IMG/VR virus record: IMGVR_UViG_3300028844_002929 | Span: 1 to 61,223 of that record | DNA from: a virus | Length of the DNA: 61,223 bases | Reading direction: 5' to 3' (one strand) | In this document: one piece after another, positions 27,592 through 35,636 of the stretch | Layout: the number at the start of each line of letters is the position of its first letter | How positions within the stretch are numbered: the first letter of the stretch is position 1 | Made by a program: the position numbers and the translations under genes | Notes under the pieces: model-generated | The model's database searches: none | Told to the model about the DNA's origin: nothing | What the model saw: only the letters and a program-made list of their open reading frames with translations

Positions 27592-28866
27592 CTACAAAGG
27601 ATAATAGTTGTATCTATCGAAAAGCTCCTTGGCAATACGACTAGCCTCAGAGGCTCCAATGTCAGATTCAATCACACCAAATCGAGCTAACTCACCCTTC
27701 CAATCAGGCGAACTCCCTGATCCTCCAAGGCGATCAATCTTCAGGTCCCCATCAGTCCTGTGATCAGTTGAGGCGAGACCACCGACTTTTGCTGGGATAA
27801 AACCTACGGCCTCTCCCGTGTAATCATGTACGTAGATATTGAAATCTTTATCACGCCTAATTACCCATACATTACAGATCCGAGCCTTTAGAGTTGCTTT
27901 GTTAGCTGTAGTCAGGCTGTCTAGTTTGGGATCTTGAAGCTTAATTGCCTTGGTTCCGTAATCGTTGGTGTTCAAGTCTACCTGTGCTGGGCGCCCTACA
28001 TTGCCATCAAAGGTGAAGTACATAGTGTTGTCAGCACGACCGTCACCAAATCCCTGAGTCCGCCCAGAAGCATCCCCATAGATAGGATACATCTGAATGA
28101 TACCAGCCAGCCCGTAAACGACATACATTGTAAAGTCACCCTCTACAGTCAACTCGTTGGCGAAGTGCAGTGAGTCGCTGGCAGTAAGCGTTACAGCATT
28201 AGTAGCTAAGTCGTTATTCCTGGCCCTACTCTTAATGGGATTTCCAGTATCCGCATCTAAATCGTAGGTGTTTCCTCCCCGCCCCGCGTTAACCCATGCA
28301 TTAGTAGCCCCTACGTTAGCTGCTATCGACATTGTTAAGTTCGTCTCATTGAAGTCTACGATAGGAGACAGTGTATGACTGGTGAATCGGATTCCTGCGA
28401 ATTCGTTGGAGACCGTAGATGTCACATCTAAATCATCAGGGTTATTACTGACTAACTGTGTTGACATAACCACTGGCTGCTTGAAGACCTTAGCACTAAT
28501 GGCCTGGGGTACTGTGAGCTGCGGCTGACGAAATGTAGATGTACCTGTGACCACGTCAAACACCATCGTGTTCTTAGTGGATTTATCGTTTGCTATAAAG
28601 TCTAGCACGTCGCGGATCATACTGAACTCCTCACCCTCGCTGCACCCTACGTCAATACTAGTTTTTCTCAGTGCCTCTCTTACACTACTAGTCTGCTGCT
28701 CATAGACTCCTGCATCATTAAATACAAATGTCACTCCTCCCGAAATACCTTTAATGTGAGATATATGTGAGGCTGGGATAGCGATTACCGACAGGTTCTC
28801 CCCTGTGTTTGAAACATCCTCACTAAAAATATTAGGCGTCTCTCTGCGGAATAAGAAGAACTTCAT
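27592..28866 (-). CDS. Virion surface protein with LamG/ConA-like end
   Basis: 424 aa. The N-terminal ~100 residues (FFLFRRETPNIFSEDVSNTG start) look like an attachment domain. The C-terminal part, with LHFANELTVEGDFTMYVVYG, NVWVIRRDKDFNIYVHDYTG, then ELARFGVIESDIGASEASRI, has the strand order and closing helix typical of concanavalin A/LamG-type lectin domains on phage fibres and capsid decorations. Probably binds host glycans. Promoter 4 nt upstream and terminator between it and the previous gene make it an independent unit. Confidence 0.65.
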   Translation of the reverse strand: MKFFLFRRETPNIFSEDVSNTGENLSVIAIPASHISHIKGISGGVTFVFNDAGVYEQQTSSVREALRKTSIDVGCSEGEEFSMIRDVLDFIANDKSTKNTMVFDVVTGTSTFRQPQLTVPQAISAKVFKQPVVMSTQLVSNNPDDLDVTSTVSNEFAGIRFTSHTLSPIVDFNETNLTMSIAANVGATNAWVNAGRGGNTYDLDADTGNPIKSRARNNDLATNAVTLTASDSLHFANELTVEGDFTMYVVYGLAGIIQMYPIYGDASGRTQGFGDGRADNTMYFTFDGNVGRPAQVDLNTNDYGTKAIKLQDPKLDSLTTANKATLKARICNVWVIRRDKDFNIYVHDYTGEAVGFIPAKVGGLASTDHRTDGDLKIDRLGGSGSSPDWKGELARFGVIESDIGASEASRIAKELFDRYNYYPL

Positions 28867-28870
28867 ATTA

Positions 28871-28878
28871 CAAATATA
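28871..28878 (-). promoter_or_regulatory. TATATTTG promoter, 4 nt from ATG
   Basis: Minus-strand TATATTTG-TAAT-ATG leading into the gene starting at 28866. With Bacteroidetes spacing the transcript would begin at or beside the A of ATG. Confidence 0.75.
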
Positions 28879-28892
28879 CCGACAATAAAAAA

Positions 28893-28909
28893 GGCCCCAC
28901 TAGGGGGCC
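28893..28909 (-). terminator. Rho-independent terminator after 28933 gene
   Basis: Minus strand GGCCCC, loop CTAGT, GGGGCC, followed by six T residues and then the next promoter. Confidence 0.85.
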
Positions 28910-28932
28910 CTTTTCTATCAGTTGGTGTTTGA

Positions 28933-29328
28933 TCACGCAATCGTGAACCCAGTGTTCTCGAGGATTGCATATCCACTAGTACCCGCCACCAAGAGCAGAG
29001 TGTCGCCAGCGTCAGCAGTTGCAGCAGTTTTACTAGTCCCCGCTAAATTAGGGTAGGTGATAGTAAAAGTACTTCCACCGTCCGTGCCGTGCGTAATCAA
29101 TAGAAGTTGACCGACGGTAACCTTCGGGTCTCCCTTCGCTCCAGTGCGCTCAATCTTAGCATTGTAAGCAGTAGGGGTGGGCAGGGAAGCTGCGTCAGCA
29201 CCAGCGCTGGACGTGATAATAATCTCAAAAGCTCCGTTAGGATCGAGCTCTTGTGTGGTTGTGGACACAGTGATAGCAGTGCTCTGTGTCGCTTTGGGCA
29301 TAATAACCCCAGTGAAAACTGTAGCCAT
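28933..29328 (-). CDS. Probable capsid decoration protein
   Basis: 131 aa, Thr/Ala/Gly-rich beta protein (MATVFTGVIMPKATQSTAIT) with strand-turn-strand pattern and a DAGDTLLLVAGTSGYAILEN ending typical of small phage capsid decoration proteins. It directly follows the major capsid protein, separated by a strong UUCG hairpin, and is closed by a terminator. Role inferred from position. Confidence 0.65.
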   Translation of the reverse strand: MATVFTGVIMPKATQSTAITVSTTTQELDPNGAFEIIITSSAGADAASLPTPTAYNAKIERTGAKGDPKVTVGQLLLITHGTDGGSTFTITYPNLAGTSKTAATADAGDTLLLVAGTSGYAILENTGFTIA

Positions 29329-29351
29329 AATCGTTTGTGATTATGAAGGTT

Positions 29352-29375
29352 GAGGGGACCCCGAAGGATCCCCTC
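29352..29375 (-). other. Strong UUCG-capped hairpin downstream of capsid gene
   Basis: Minus strand GAGGGGATCC, TTCG, GGGTCCCCTC: ten pairs (one G-U) closed by a C(UUCG)G tetraloop. No U-run follows, so it is more likely an RNA stabiliser, processing site or partial attenuator after the capsid gene than a classical terminator. Confidence 0.65.
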
Positions 29376-29388
29376 TTACTTCAGGTTA

Positions 29389-30819
29389 TTAGAGTCCCTT
29401 GATGATCACGTGCTTGTTAGCAGCACGGACACACAAAGCAACCTCAGAGCGGTAGTGGAACGTAGCCACGTCGCGACCTGCGTCACCGTTGTTGTTGTGT
29501 CCGAGGACGCCTCCACCAGTAATCCAGTGCTCCATCTCACGGCTGTAACCGTTAGCCTCCTTGTAGTACATGGCCAAAGACGGAGCGCTACCGCCCGTGC
29601 GTGGGTCAGTTACGTTCGCCAATGGGATGCATGCACCCTGAAGGTAGTTGGTCGCACCCAAGAGGGTAGGATCGTTCAGCAACTTCCAATCGTGCTTGTG
29701 GAATGTATACCCACCACGCGTGAAGCTCTTGAAGCCAAGCTTGACAGCCATATCAGCATCGTTGTTGAACGCACCGAACTGACCAGGAAGACCAGCAGTG
29801 ACACTCGTAGCGATACCTGACGCAAGCATGTCGTCGATAGCGAGGTCTTGCTTCCGATTCAAGTACATAGCGTACTCGGCAGGAGCGCCTTGCTTATCCA
29901 GCTCAAGGATGAGGTCGTCAAACTCTGCGAAGCTGTCCATCGGATTTCCGAAAGCTCCAGAGATTACGATACCGCGATCCTCAACAGCAGAGACATAGCC
30001 CTCGGAACCGAGACCCATGTCTTGATCAGCGTCGTATGCTGCAGTATTCCCTGCAGAACCGTCGTTACCAGTCTGTCCGAAGAGCATCATCATCTCACGG
30101 CGATCCTCGAAGCGCTTCCGTGCCTCTTGCTCACCGTACATAAACCAACGGTACTCGCCACCACCGACGTTTACCCAACCGATGTTCGTAGCCTGAGAAC
30201 CGTTCACTTGGTAGCGGTCCTTGACGATCATGAATGGGTTCTTACGCTTCACAGCGTCAGAGTCCGTGAAGTGAGCTGGCTGCTCCGTTCCCTGACCGTA
30301 CATGTTACCGAGGACGATAAACTCACGATCGGTAGAGTTGGCAGCACCTGCGGCTGCTCCATCCAAAGGCTGGATAGTAGCCTCCGTAGCATCGGTCTGA
30401 GACGCGTTGTTTACAACCGTCACAATATAACGGCGACCATCAGCGCTGTCCATCACCACATCGTTTGCACCGATCGGAATTCCGTTGGTGCCGTCTGCCG
30501 AAAAGTGCAGAACCTGAGTGTCAGGGCTCGTGCCAGCGGCGTCATCCGTGCTTGCAGTAAGCGTGCGGTGACGACGTCCAGCTTCCCACCAGTCAACTTG
30601 GTCAGAAGTACCGCCGCTCTTTACAGCGCCAGTAAGGTCGAGGAATCCAGTGATACCCTGATCGCCGTAGGTCTCTACGAGGTCGGGCATAACGAAATCC
30701 TTCGTCGTCTTGACGAGGGTGTCCAGAGTCGTGTAGGTCTCTGGTGTCAGACGCAAGTTTGACTGAGCATCGAATTCAGTTGAGCCCGACGTAGTCGAGG
30801 CTCCAGTAATAGTTGCCAT
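29389..30819 (-). CDS. Major capsid protein
   Basis: 476 aa. The gene follows the scaffold gene and has the length and composition of HK97-fold capsid proteins of crAss/Cellulophaga-type podoviruses. The start (LRLTPETYTTLDTLVKTTKD, FVMPDLVETYGDQGITGFLD) gives an N-arm and E-loop-like region, and the middle (ERQEARKR-type EEARKRFEDRREMMMLFGQT) a helix like the spine. The C-terminal part, FHYRSEVALCVRAANKHVII, is the usual P-domain strand end. Expected to be the most abundant virion protein. Confidence 0.85.
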   Translation of the reverse strand: MATITGASTTSGSTEFDAQSNLRLTPETYTTLDTLVKTTKDFVMPDLVETYGDQGITGFLDLTGAVKSGGTSDQVDWWEAGRRHRTLTASTDDAAGTSPDTQVLHFSADGTNGIPIGANDVVMDSADGRRYIVTVVNNASQTDATEATIQPLDGAAAGAANSTDREFIVLGNMYGQGTEQPAHFTDSDAVKRKNPFMIVKDRYQVNGSQATNIGWVNVGGGEYRWFMYGEQEARKRFEDRREMMMLFGQTGNDGSAGNTAAYDADQDMGLGSEGYVSAVEDRGIVISGAFGNPMDSFAEFDDLILELDKQGAPAEYAMYLNRKQDLAIDDMLASGIATSVTAGLPGQFGAFNNDADMAVKLGFKSFTRGGYTFHKHDWKLLNDPTLLGATNYLQGACIPLANVTDPRTGGSAPSLAMYYKEANGYSREMEHWITGGGVLGHNNNGDAGRDVATFHYRSEVALCVRAANKHVIIKGL

Positions 30820-30831
30820 ATTTTCTTGTTC

Positions 30832-32001
30832 TTAGATTTTGAAGGTCATGGTAGACCGATTTCTTTGAAGAATGTCCCTGACCTGTTCGCCCAGGGGATT
30901 CGAGTTCTGTGTCCCCGAAGTATCATCGGGGGATTTTGCTTGCACGTTCGCTGCATTCTGCACTACACCTCGTTGACCGTCACTCATGCCCTGCCGATAA
31001 GCAGACTGCACGATAGTGTCGATGTTGTCAATTACAGTGCGGTGAGAGGACAACATATCGTAGTCCCAGCTTCCGTCTTCATGGACATACGGATCAAAGA
31101 AGTTTTCGAGCTTAGCGTTTTTCTGCGCCAAGTGCTTCTTGTAATCAGCATCCATCCCGAAGGTGAATGTCTTGTCGTTACCGAGATCGAACTCGATACC
31201 TTCCATGGCGTCCAGGTTGTGAGCCATCTCCGAAACCCAGTTCTGATCAATCAGTGGCTCATCAGCCTGCTGAGGGACCTCTTTAGGTTTTGGGGTAGCG
31301 TAACCAGAACGCATACGATCGATACCTGATCGAGCAGTCTCGGCGTCCATCTTCAATTGAAGCTGAGCCATACGCTTCTGATCCTCCGTAGCGTCGGAAC
31401 TAAAAGCATACTTACTCTTAATGAGAAGTCCCAGTTCCTCGCCGTTCAGGTTTGGATGCTCTGACGCCATATGGACACGCACCGCCGTCATATCGTCCAT
31501 CTCGGACGGGTTCAACGACTGATACCTAAACCAATCTTGCGCAGACCTACCAGTGTCCTGCATAAACTTTGAGATAACCTGCAGCCCCTCATCGAGCTGT
31601 GGTTGCGATAAGTCATCGAATGACTGAACTTGCCTCCCCAGCTTCTCGCTGATATAGGACATTACAGCACCATCAACATCTTGTTGCGAAAACTGACCCT
31701 GCTGTGGTTCAGGCTGAAACCTTTGCTGCTCGGCGGGGTTGTTTTGGATAGCCTCTTCCTGAGGCGCGGGCTCGACATCCTGACCTTCTGTAGGCAATGC
31801 AGCCTCTCGCTGCATACTAGCCGCCAGGTCGGCAGGGTTGTCAAAGATCTCAAACGGAGCTTTCGTCTCTGGTGCAGGGGTTTCCTCAACCTGAGATTCT
31901 TGTACTGGTGCCGCTGATGGGGTTTCCTGTACTGTCTCCGTTTCCGCTTGTTGTGCGGGAGCCTGCTCGATGGCAGGCTCTTGTACTAATGCTTCTTCCA
32001 T
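30832..32001 (-). CDS. Scaffolding protein
   Basis: 389 aa immediately upstream of the capsid gene. The first ~120 residues are Glu/Gln/Pro/Ala-rich and disordered; the middle is helical (EDQKRMAQLQLKMDAETARS); the last residues are basic (RDILQRNRSTMTFKI), as needed to bind the inner capsid wall. This composition and position are typical of podovirus scaffolds. No protease domain is visible. Confidence 0.8.
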   Translation of the reverse strand: MEEALVQEPAIEQAPAQQAETETVQETPSAAPVQESQVEETPAPETKAPFEIFDNPADLAASMQREAALPTEGQDVEPAPQEEAIQNNPAEQQRFQPEPQQGQFSQQDVDGAVMSYISEKLGRQVQSFDDLSQPQLDEGLQVISKFMQDTGRSAQDWFRYQSLNPSEMDDMTAVRVHMASEHPNLNGEELGLLIKSKYAFSSDATEDQKRMAQLQLKMDAETARSGIDRMRSGYATPKPKEVPQQADEPLIDQNWVSEMAHNLDAMEGIEFDLGNDKTFTFGMDADYKKHLAQKNAKLENFFDPYVHEDGSWDYDMLSSHRTVIDNIDTIVQSAYRQGMSDGQRGVVQNAANVQAKSPDDTSGTQNSNPLGEQVRDILQRNRSTMTFKI

Positions 32002-32010
32002 TTAATTTAA

Positions 32011-32400
32011 TTATTTCAGATACGCTATAATTTTATCGGATGCAGTACCTGTGATGCTATTGAAGTTTCCGTAGATGGTGTTGCCAGCCGTACACGGAAT
32101 GACGGTGTCTACCGTCGATACCCTTTCGTAGAACCCAGCATCTTTTCCCTCCGCCAAGTCATTAGCACTCCCATCGACAACCGCAGGGAATGCCGCGCCC
32201 GTATCAGGGTTGATGTACTTGACTACCTCCCCGACAGTTGCACTGTCAATGTCAACGTAAACACGGATGCCACTGCCTTTAACCGTGAGGTTTGCATCTG
32301 CTGCAGCCAAGACATGGATGGCAAAAAAATCCCCCGTGGCCGTCTGGGCTTCGTCGATCAGGACAAACTCTTTCGGAAGTGCGTTACTTGGATGTGCCAT
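32011..32400 (-). CDS. Small beta-rich virion protein A
   Basis: 129 aa, beta-rich (VDIDSATVGEVVKYINPDTG), with no recognised family. Third of three short genes leading into the scaffold gene, starting at the stop of the gene before it. Probably a capsid decoration or vertex protein; it is less like the other two, lacking their F/Y-I-x-N motif. Confidence 0.6.
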   Translation of the reverse strand: MAHPSNALPKEFVLIDEAQTATGDFFAIHVLAAADANLTVKGSGIRVYVDIDSATVGEVVKYINPDTGAAFPAVVDGSANDLAEGKDAGFYERVSTVDTVIPCTAGNTIYGNFNSITGTASDKIIAYLK

Positions 32401-32807
32401 TAGCTAAGTCTTACTGCGGAGCTATCCAATCCGAATACTCCATAATCAATGAGCTGATCCACCTTAGTCCCGTAGGCCTTAAGGCTGGTATCGTTTTGAG
32501 CGGGAAAAAAAGCAAACTCACCAGCAGCAAGTTTCATGATGACGGGATCATCACTAGTGGTGTCCGCATAGATGTAGATGTAGTCCTCCTTCTCTGTAGC
32601 GAGATTCTGAATGAATACGTAGGCTACGTCAAGCTTGTCGCTGGGCTTATTAATTACCGTCGCGTCACTCCCTGCACTGGTACCCAGCACCTTACCTCGA
32701 ATCAAACTTCCTGAGTCTGCCAAAAGGTTTGTGGAAGCACTAAGTGACAAGGGTGAACTCATCACCCCTGGACTCTGAAGCGAGATGTTGGCCCGAATGT
32801 TTGCCAT
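32400..32807 (-). CDS. Small decoration-type protein B
   Basis: 135 aa. The central pattern AYVFIQNLATEKEDYIYIYA then KLAAGEFAFFPAQ parallels YFRITNLD...AGESYLLF in 46940-47392 and KFYIKNCS...SGDWLFIPWS in 32807-33217. I take these as members of one beta-sandwich family in which a strand with I-x-N precedes an aGE/D-hydrophobic strand. Likely exposed on the capsid. Confidence 0.6.
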   Translation of the reverse strand: MANIRANISLQSPGVMSSPLSLSASTNLLADSGSLIRGKVLGTSAGSDATVINKPSDKLDVAYVFIQNLATEKEDYIYIYADTTSDDPVIMKLAAGEFAFFPAQNDTSLKAYGTKVDQLIDYGVFGLDSSAVRLS

Positions 32808-33217
32808 TAGGCTTCGAAGATCAGGGCGTATTCAACCGTGAGCGTAGTGGATACACTAGGGGTGTAGAGAATATCCGCATTAGTGCCTGTAGTGTCAGCG
32901 CTCCAGGGGATGAACAACCAATCGCCAGAGTACAAGCGGCCCACTTCAGTACCTCCAATCTTGACAGTAAGAAACTCTGTTGCAACAGTAGAACAGTTCT
33001 TGATGTAGAACTTGTGCCCCTTGTCGTCACTATAGTCAGCAGCAGCAAACAGGGTTACGTCTGCAGTAGCCAAGGTTGTCTTCCGACCTAAACCAGTAGT
33101 CTGATCTAGACCTGTTGTTGTACCAGCCTTGGTCAAGGTAGCGGTGGTGGACAAAGCCAGTGCGTCACCAGTCAGGTCTGAACTTGAGAGAGTTACCGTT
33201 GCAGTTGTCGTAGGCAT
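32807..33217 (-). CDS. Small decoration-type protein C
   Basis: 136 aa, Thr-rich N-terminus, then KFYIKNCSTVATEFLTVKIG and YSGDWLFIPWS. First gene of the capsid transcript, preceded by TATATTTG at 33239-33246 with a 21-nt leader. Paralogous in layout to two other small proteins. Confidence 0.65.
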   Translation of the reverse strand: MPTTTATVTLSSSDLTGDALALSTTATLTKAGTTTGLDQTTGLGRKTTLATADVTLFAAADYSDDKGHKFYIKNCSTVATEFLTVKIGGTEVGRLYSGDWLFIPWSADTTGTNADILYTPSVSTTLTVEYALIFEA

Positions 33218-33238
33218 CTTACTGTTAGTATTTACCTA

Positions 33239-33246
33239 CAAATATA
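33239..33246 (-). promoter_or_regulatory. TATATTTG promoter of the capsid group
   Basis: Minus-strand TATATTTG, 21 nt before ATG 33217. It would drive the decoration, scaffold and capsid genes down to the terminator at 28893. Confidence 0.75.
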
Positions 33247-33255
33247 ATACTAAAT

Positions 33256-33516
33256 CTATTTGCTCTTTTTCTTCTTGATTACCCGAAACTTCTTTGTCTT
33301 CTTCGCAACCTTCTTTGGCTGGGCAACATGTTGCTTGCCCTTCTTATTGCCAGCAGCTTTCGCCTTATTTGTTGCTGCTTTCTCTGCAGCACTCAATGCC
33401 TTCCAAGCAGCGTCTGGCAAATAGCGCTTCTTACCCTTAGACTTACTGCCGTCTGAGGTACGCCATTTCTGTTTAGTCCAGGCTCGTAAGGACTCTTGTG
33501 ATGCCTTCCTTGCCAT
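33256..33516 (-). CDS. Small basic protein, DUF5872-like
   Basis: 86 aa from ATG 33516. The pattern SLRAWTKQKWRTSDG, KRYLPDAAWKALSAAEKAAT, NKAKAAGNKKGKQHVAQPKK is shared by small proteins of marine phages and large algal viruses (I believe DUF5872). Extremely Lys-rich; nucleic-acid binding is likely. It ends KKTKKFRVIKKKKSK, which contains the F-R-V-I-K-K tail shared with other late proteins. Start and upstream stop overlap (TAATG). Confidence 0.75.
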   Translation of the reverse strand: MARKASQESLRAWTKQKWRTSDGSKSKGKKRYLPDAAWKALSAAEKAATNKAKAAGNKKGKQHVAQPKKVAKKTKKFRVIKKKKSK

Positions 33517-33716
33517 TAGTCCCGATAACCTCCCCCTGCGGCTTTGTATTGCTGCGCCAACATCTGCGCCTTTCGAGCAGACCATTGACCTGGCTTGCCA
33601 CCTTTGGATCCTGCTTTGATCTTATTGAACAGCCGTTTACGCATACCAGGCTTGGTGTAGTTGCCAGCCTCATTGACACGCGACTTCGTCTTGCCACCTT
33701 TCTTCAAGACCTTCAT
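33516..33716 (-). CDS. Small basic protein with GKPGQWSARKAQ motif
   Basis: 66 aa. The sequence SRVNEAGNYTKPGMRKRLFN then GGKPGQWSARKAQMLAQQYK is one of the most conserved small-protein blocks in marine phages and algal viruses; function unknown. It begins MKVLKKGGKTK, an N-terminal version of the KVLKK-GGK motif. The gene is one of five consecutive overlapping small genes (34376 to 33256). Confidence 0.8.
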   Translation of the reverse strand: MKVLKKGGKTKSRVNEAGNYTKPGMRKRLFNKIKAGSKGGKPGQWSARKAQMLAQQYKAAGGGYRD

Positions 33717-33898
33717 CCGTGAGATACCGTTTTAAACTTCGCTTTCTCTACAGCACCTGGGTGCGGCTTGTACCCACCCTTCATTAGGAAGTACCTACCG
33801 TTCTCTTGCATCCAGTGGTATCCAGACGGTGGGTCTACACTCACAGTCTTCTGGCTAATCTTAAGCTTACCGCCTTTGTTGTACTTGACGGTATTCAT
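33713..33898 (-). CDS. Small conserved GG-motif protein
   Basis: 61 aa, starting MNTVKYNKGGKLKI and containing VDPPSGYHWMQENGRYFLMK then KPHPGAVEKAKF, a block I know from small marine-virus proteins without assigned function. It carries the N-terminal K-Y-x-x-GG motif found in other late proteins. Coupled on both sides by ATGA overlaps. Confidence 0.75.
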   Translation of the reverse strand: MNTVKYNKGGKLKISQKTVSVDPPSGYHWMQENGRYFLMKGGYKPHPGAVEKAKFKTVSHG

Positions 33899-34098
33899 TG
33901 CACCTGATTCTTGGCTAAGAGCATTTTGATCTCTTGGATCTCAGTCAACAGAGTGTCCACCTTGCCCTTAAAAGCGCTGTTATCCATCTCTAGAACCTTG
34001 ACTCTAGACTTGAGGGTGGTGAACTCAGACTGAAACTTCAGCCACATCCCAATCAATGCCCCCGCAATACTCAGTAATTCAAATTGTGTCAGATCCAT
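33895..34098 (-). CDS. Small membrane/coiled-coil protein
   Basis: 67 aa from ATG 34098 (MDLTQFELLSIAGALIGMWL); a GTG 6 nt upstream is less likely because the ATG overlaps the preceding stop. One TM helix (residues 7-23) followed by a heptad-like coiled coil (LKSRVKVLEMDNSAFKGKVD). Layout like the lysis-region protein at 7513, suggesting a holin accessory or membrane-anchored virion component. Confidence 0.7.
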   Translation of the reverse strand: MDLTQFELLSIAGALIGMWLKFQSEFTTLKSRVKVLEMDNSAFKGKVDTLLTEIQEIKMLLAKNQVQ

Positions 34099-34376
34099 TA
34101 CCACTTCACTTTATTAGCCCAGTATGCTGCGCTCATCTTACCCTTCTTAATGTTCCGTGCGTGACGCGCCTTAAATGAAGCACGCTGTTTCGCGTTCTGG
34201 TTTGTCTTGGCTCCCTGCTCTCCAAATCGAATAAGCTTCACCTTGTTCCCTTCCTTAGCCAACACGATGTGTGACTTCTTGGGGTGCTTAGGTGTACGCT
34301 TAGCTTTGTTTACACCTGACAACCCGTGCTTCTTGAGTAGGTTTTTTACTCTAGTTGATGTAGGACTACTCGCCAT
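34098..34376 (-). CDS. Small basic protein, DUF6321-like
   Basis: 92 aa. NKAKRTPKHPKKSHIVLAKE, VKLIRFGEQGAKTNQNAKQR, ASFKARHARNIKKGKMSAAY-WANKVKW: a block shared by marine phages and large algal viruses (I believe DUF6321). Unknown function, strongly basic. First gene of the five-gene group; ATG lies 4 nt from TATATTTG. Confidence 0.8.
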   Translation of the reverse strand: MASSPTSTRVKNLLKKHGLSGVNKAKRTPKHPKKSHIVLAKEGNKVKLIRFGEQGAKTNQNAKQRASFKARHARNIKKGKMSAAYWANKVKW

Positions 34377-34380
34377 TAAG

Positions 34381-34388
34381 CAAATATA
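34381..34388 (-). promoter_or_regulatory. TATATTTG promoter, 4 nt from ATG
   Basis: Minus-strand TATATTTG-CTTA-ATG before 34376, driving the group of small basic proteins. Confidence 0.75.
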
Positions 34389-34414
34389 AAATAAGAAACG
34401 ATGCGGTTAACCTT

Positions 34415-34687
34415 TCAATCCTCCCCAGAGAGAGTCGCTTCGTCCTCCTCATCTTTCCAAAAAGGTTTTTGAACCTCAACAAGTATATTGGTATAACTAT
34501 ACTGGCCAGATGCGCCTTGGATAGAAGAAATGCTCTGAGGCATTGCACCTTCATACTTGATTATGAATTTAGTTCCGTCAAGAGAATACCTCAGGTATTC
34601 AGAAGTCTCCAGAACCTCAGTGAAATCTACTAAGGCGATTTCAGACGATGGCACTATAACATAATTCCTGCCTTCTTCAATAACCAT
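34415..34687 (-). CDS. Small fibre-associated protein, unknown
   Basis: 90 aa, beta-rich (YVIVPSSEIALVDFTEVLET) with an acidic end. Overlaps the LamG gene end by 11 nt, so likely co-translated; possibly a fibre chaperone or small tail-tip protein. No family recognised. Confidence 0.65.
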   Translation of the reverse strand: MVIEEGRNYVIVPSSEIALVDFTEVLETSEYLRYSLDGTKFIIKYEGAMPQSISSIQGASGQYSYTNILVEVQKPFWKDEEDEATLSGED

Positions 34688-35636
34688 ACCTAGCCTTTGT
34701 TGCGTTGAAGTTATTTAGCACTTCTGCGTCTGTAAGTATGTCATTATAGATTTGAATTTGAGATACATGCCCCTGCCTGAAGTTGCCCCTGTTCATACCG
34801 ACACCTCCGTGATACTTTGCAGATTGAGAGCTGGTGAATTTAGCCCGATACCCTACGCCTGAACCTGTTCCGCTTGCAGCAGCATAGCTACTAACCTCTA
34901 CCCCATTTACATACAACTTCGAGTCATTATTTATTTGAGTTGCAGTATCCCCATAAATAACAGCCGTAAAGAGTTGCCAAGAATCAAATGTAAATGAACT
35001 ATCTGCGCTTCTTCTCCATCTCCTATCCCTTGAGGCGTTTCCTCCGTTTCCGTCAAAAATAAAGCATATAATCGCCCCGTTTTGATTGGTGATTAACTCC
35101 ATACCCTGATAGTACTTATATCTACTGCTAGTTGCCTCTGAAGTTGTTACTGAAGTGTTATTACACCACATCATATTTACTTGACCAGTATTACACTTAG
35201 CCCAAATCTGAATAGTTATACCTCCGTCAGCAGCTAAATCTCCGTATGTCCTAGATATACCACTAGATCCTATAGCGTCAACCTCTCCTGAGTCCTCTCC
35301 GATCCTAATTGGCGCAGAATCATCATAATCAAATTTGATTGCATCGTCAACCCCATCAAATAAGAAAGATCCCCCTCCATCAGTAGAGCTATAGGTAGGT
35401 GCTCCCCTGAAGCTGCCATCTACATTATTTGATGTCAAGTCAACCCATGTGGTACCAGATCCAGAGTAACTATTGGAGTCTCCAGCGTCTAGGTGTTGGA
35501 CAAGGTTTGTTGTTATCAAGGTCGGAGCAGCAGCTAAAGACTGAGCGTTGACCTCTGCGATACTCCCCTTAGCTATCCCGTTAAAATCGGATATGTCTGC
35601 CAAAGGAACACTTGAGAACTTTGATAGCGTACCCAT
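34677..35636 (-). CDS. LamG/ConA-like lectin fibre protein
   Basis: 319 aa. After a 40-residue linker comes NLVQHLDAGDSNSYSGSGTT-WVDL, SFLFDGVDDAIKFD, GGITIQIWAKC, SWQLFTAVIYGD, SKLYVNGVEV and ISQIQIYNDILTDAEVLNNF-type ending, the classic Laminin_G_3 series of strands. Such domains bind sugars; this is a candidate receptor-binding protein working with the collagen-like fibre encoded just upstream (stop and start overlap by 1 nt). Confidence 0.85.
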   Translation of the reverse strand: MGTLSKFSSVPLADISDFNGIAKGSIAEVNAQSLAAAPTLITTNLVQHLDAGDSNSYSGSGTTWVDLTSNNVDGSFRGAPTYSSTDGGGSFLFDGVDDAIKFDYDDSAPIRIGEDSGEVDAIGSSGISRTYGDLAADGGITIQIWAKCNTGQVNMMWCNNTSVTTSEATSSRYKYYQGMELITNQNGAIICFIFDGNGGNASRDRRWRRSADSSFTFDSWQLFTAVIYGDTATQINNDSKLYVNGVEVSSYAAASGTGSGVGYRAKFTSSQSAKYHGGVGMNRGNFRQGHVSQIQIYNDILTDAEVLNNFNATKARYGY

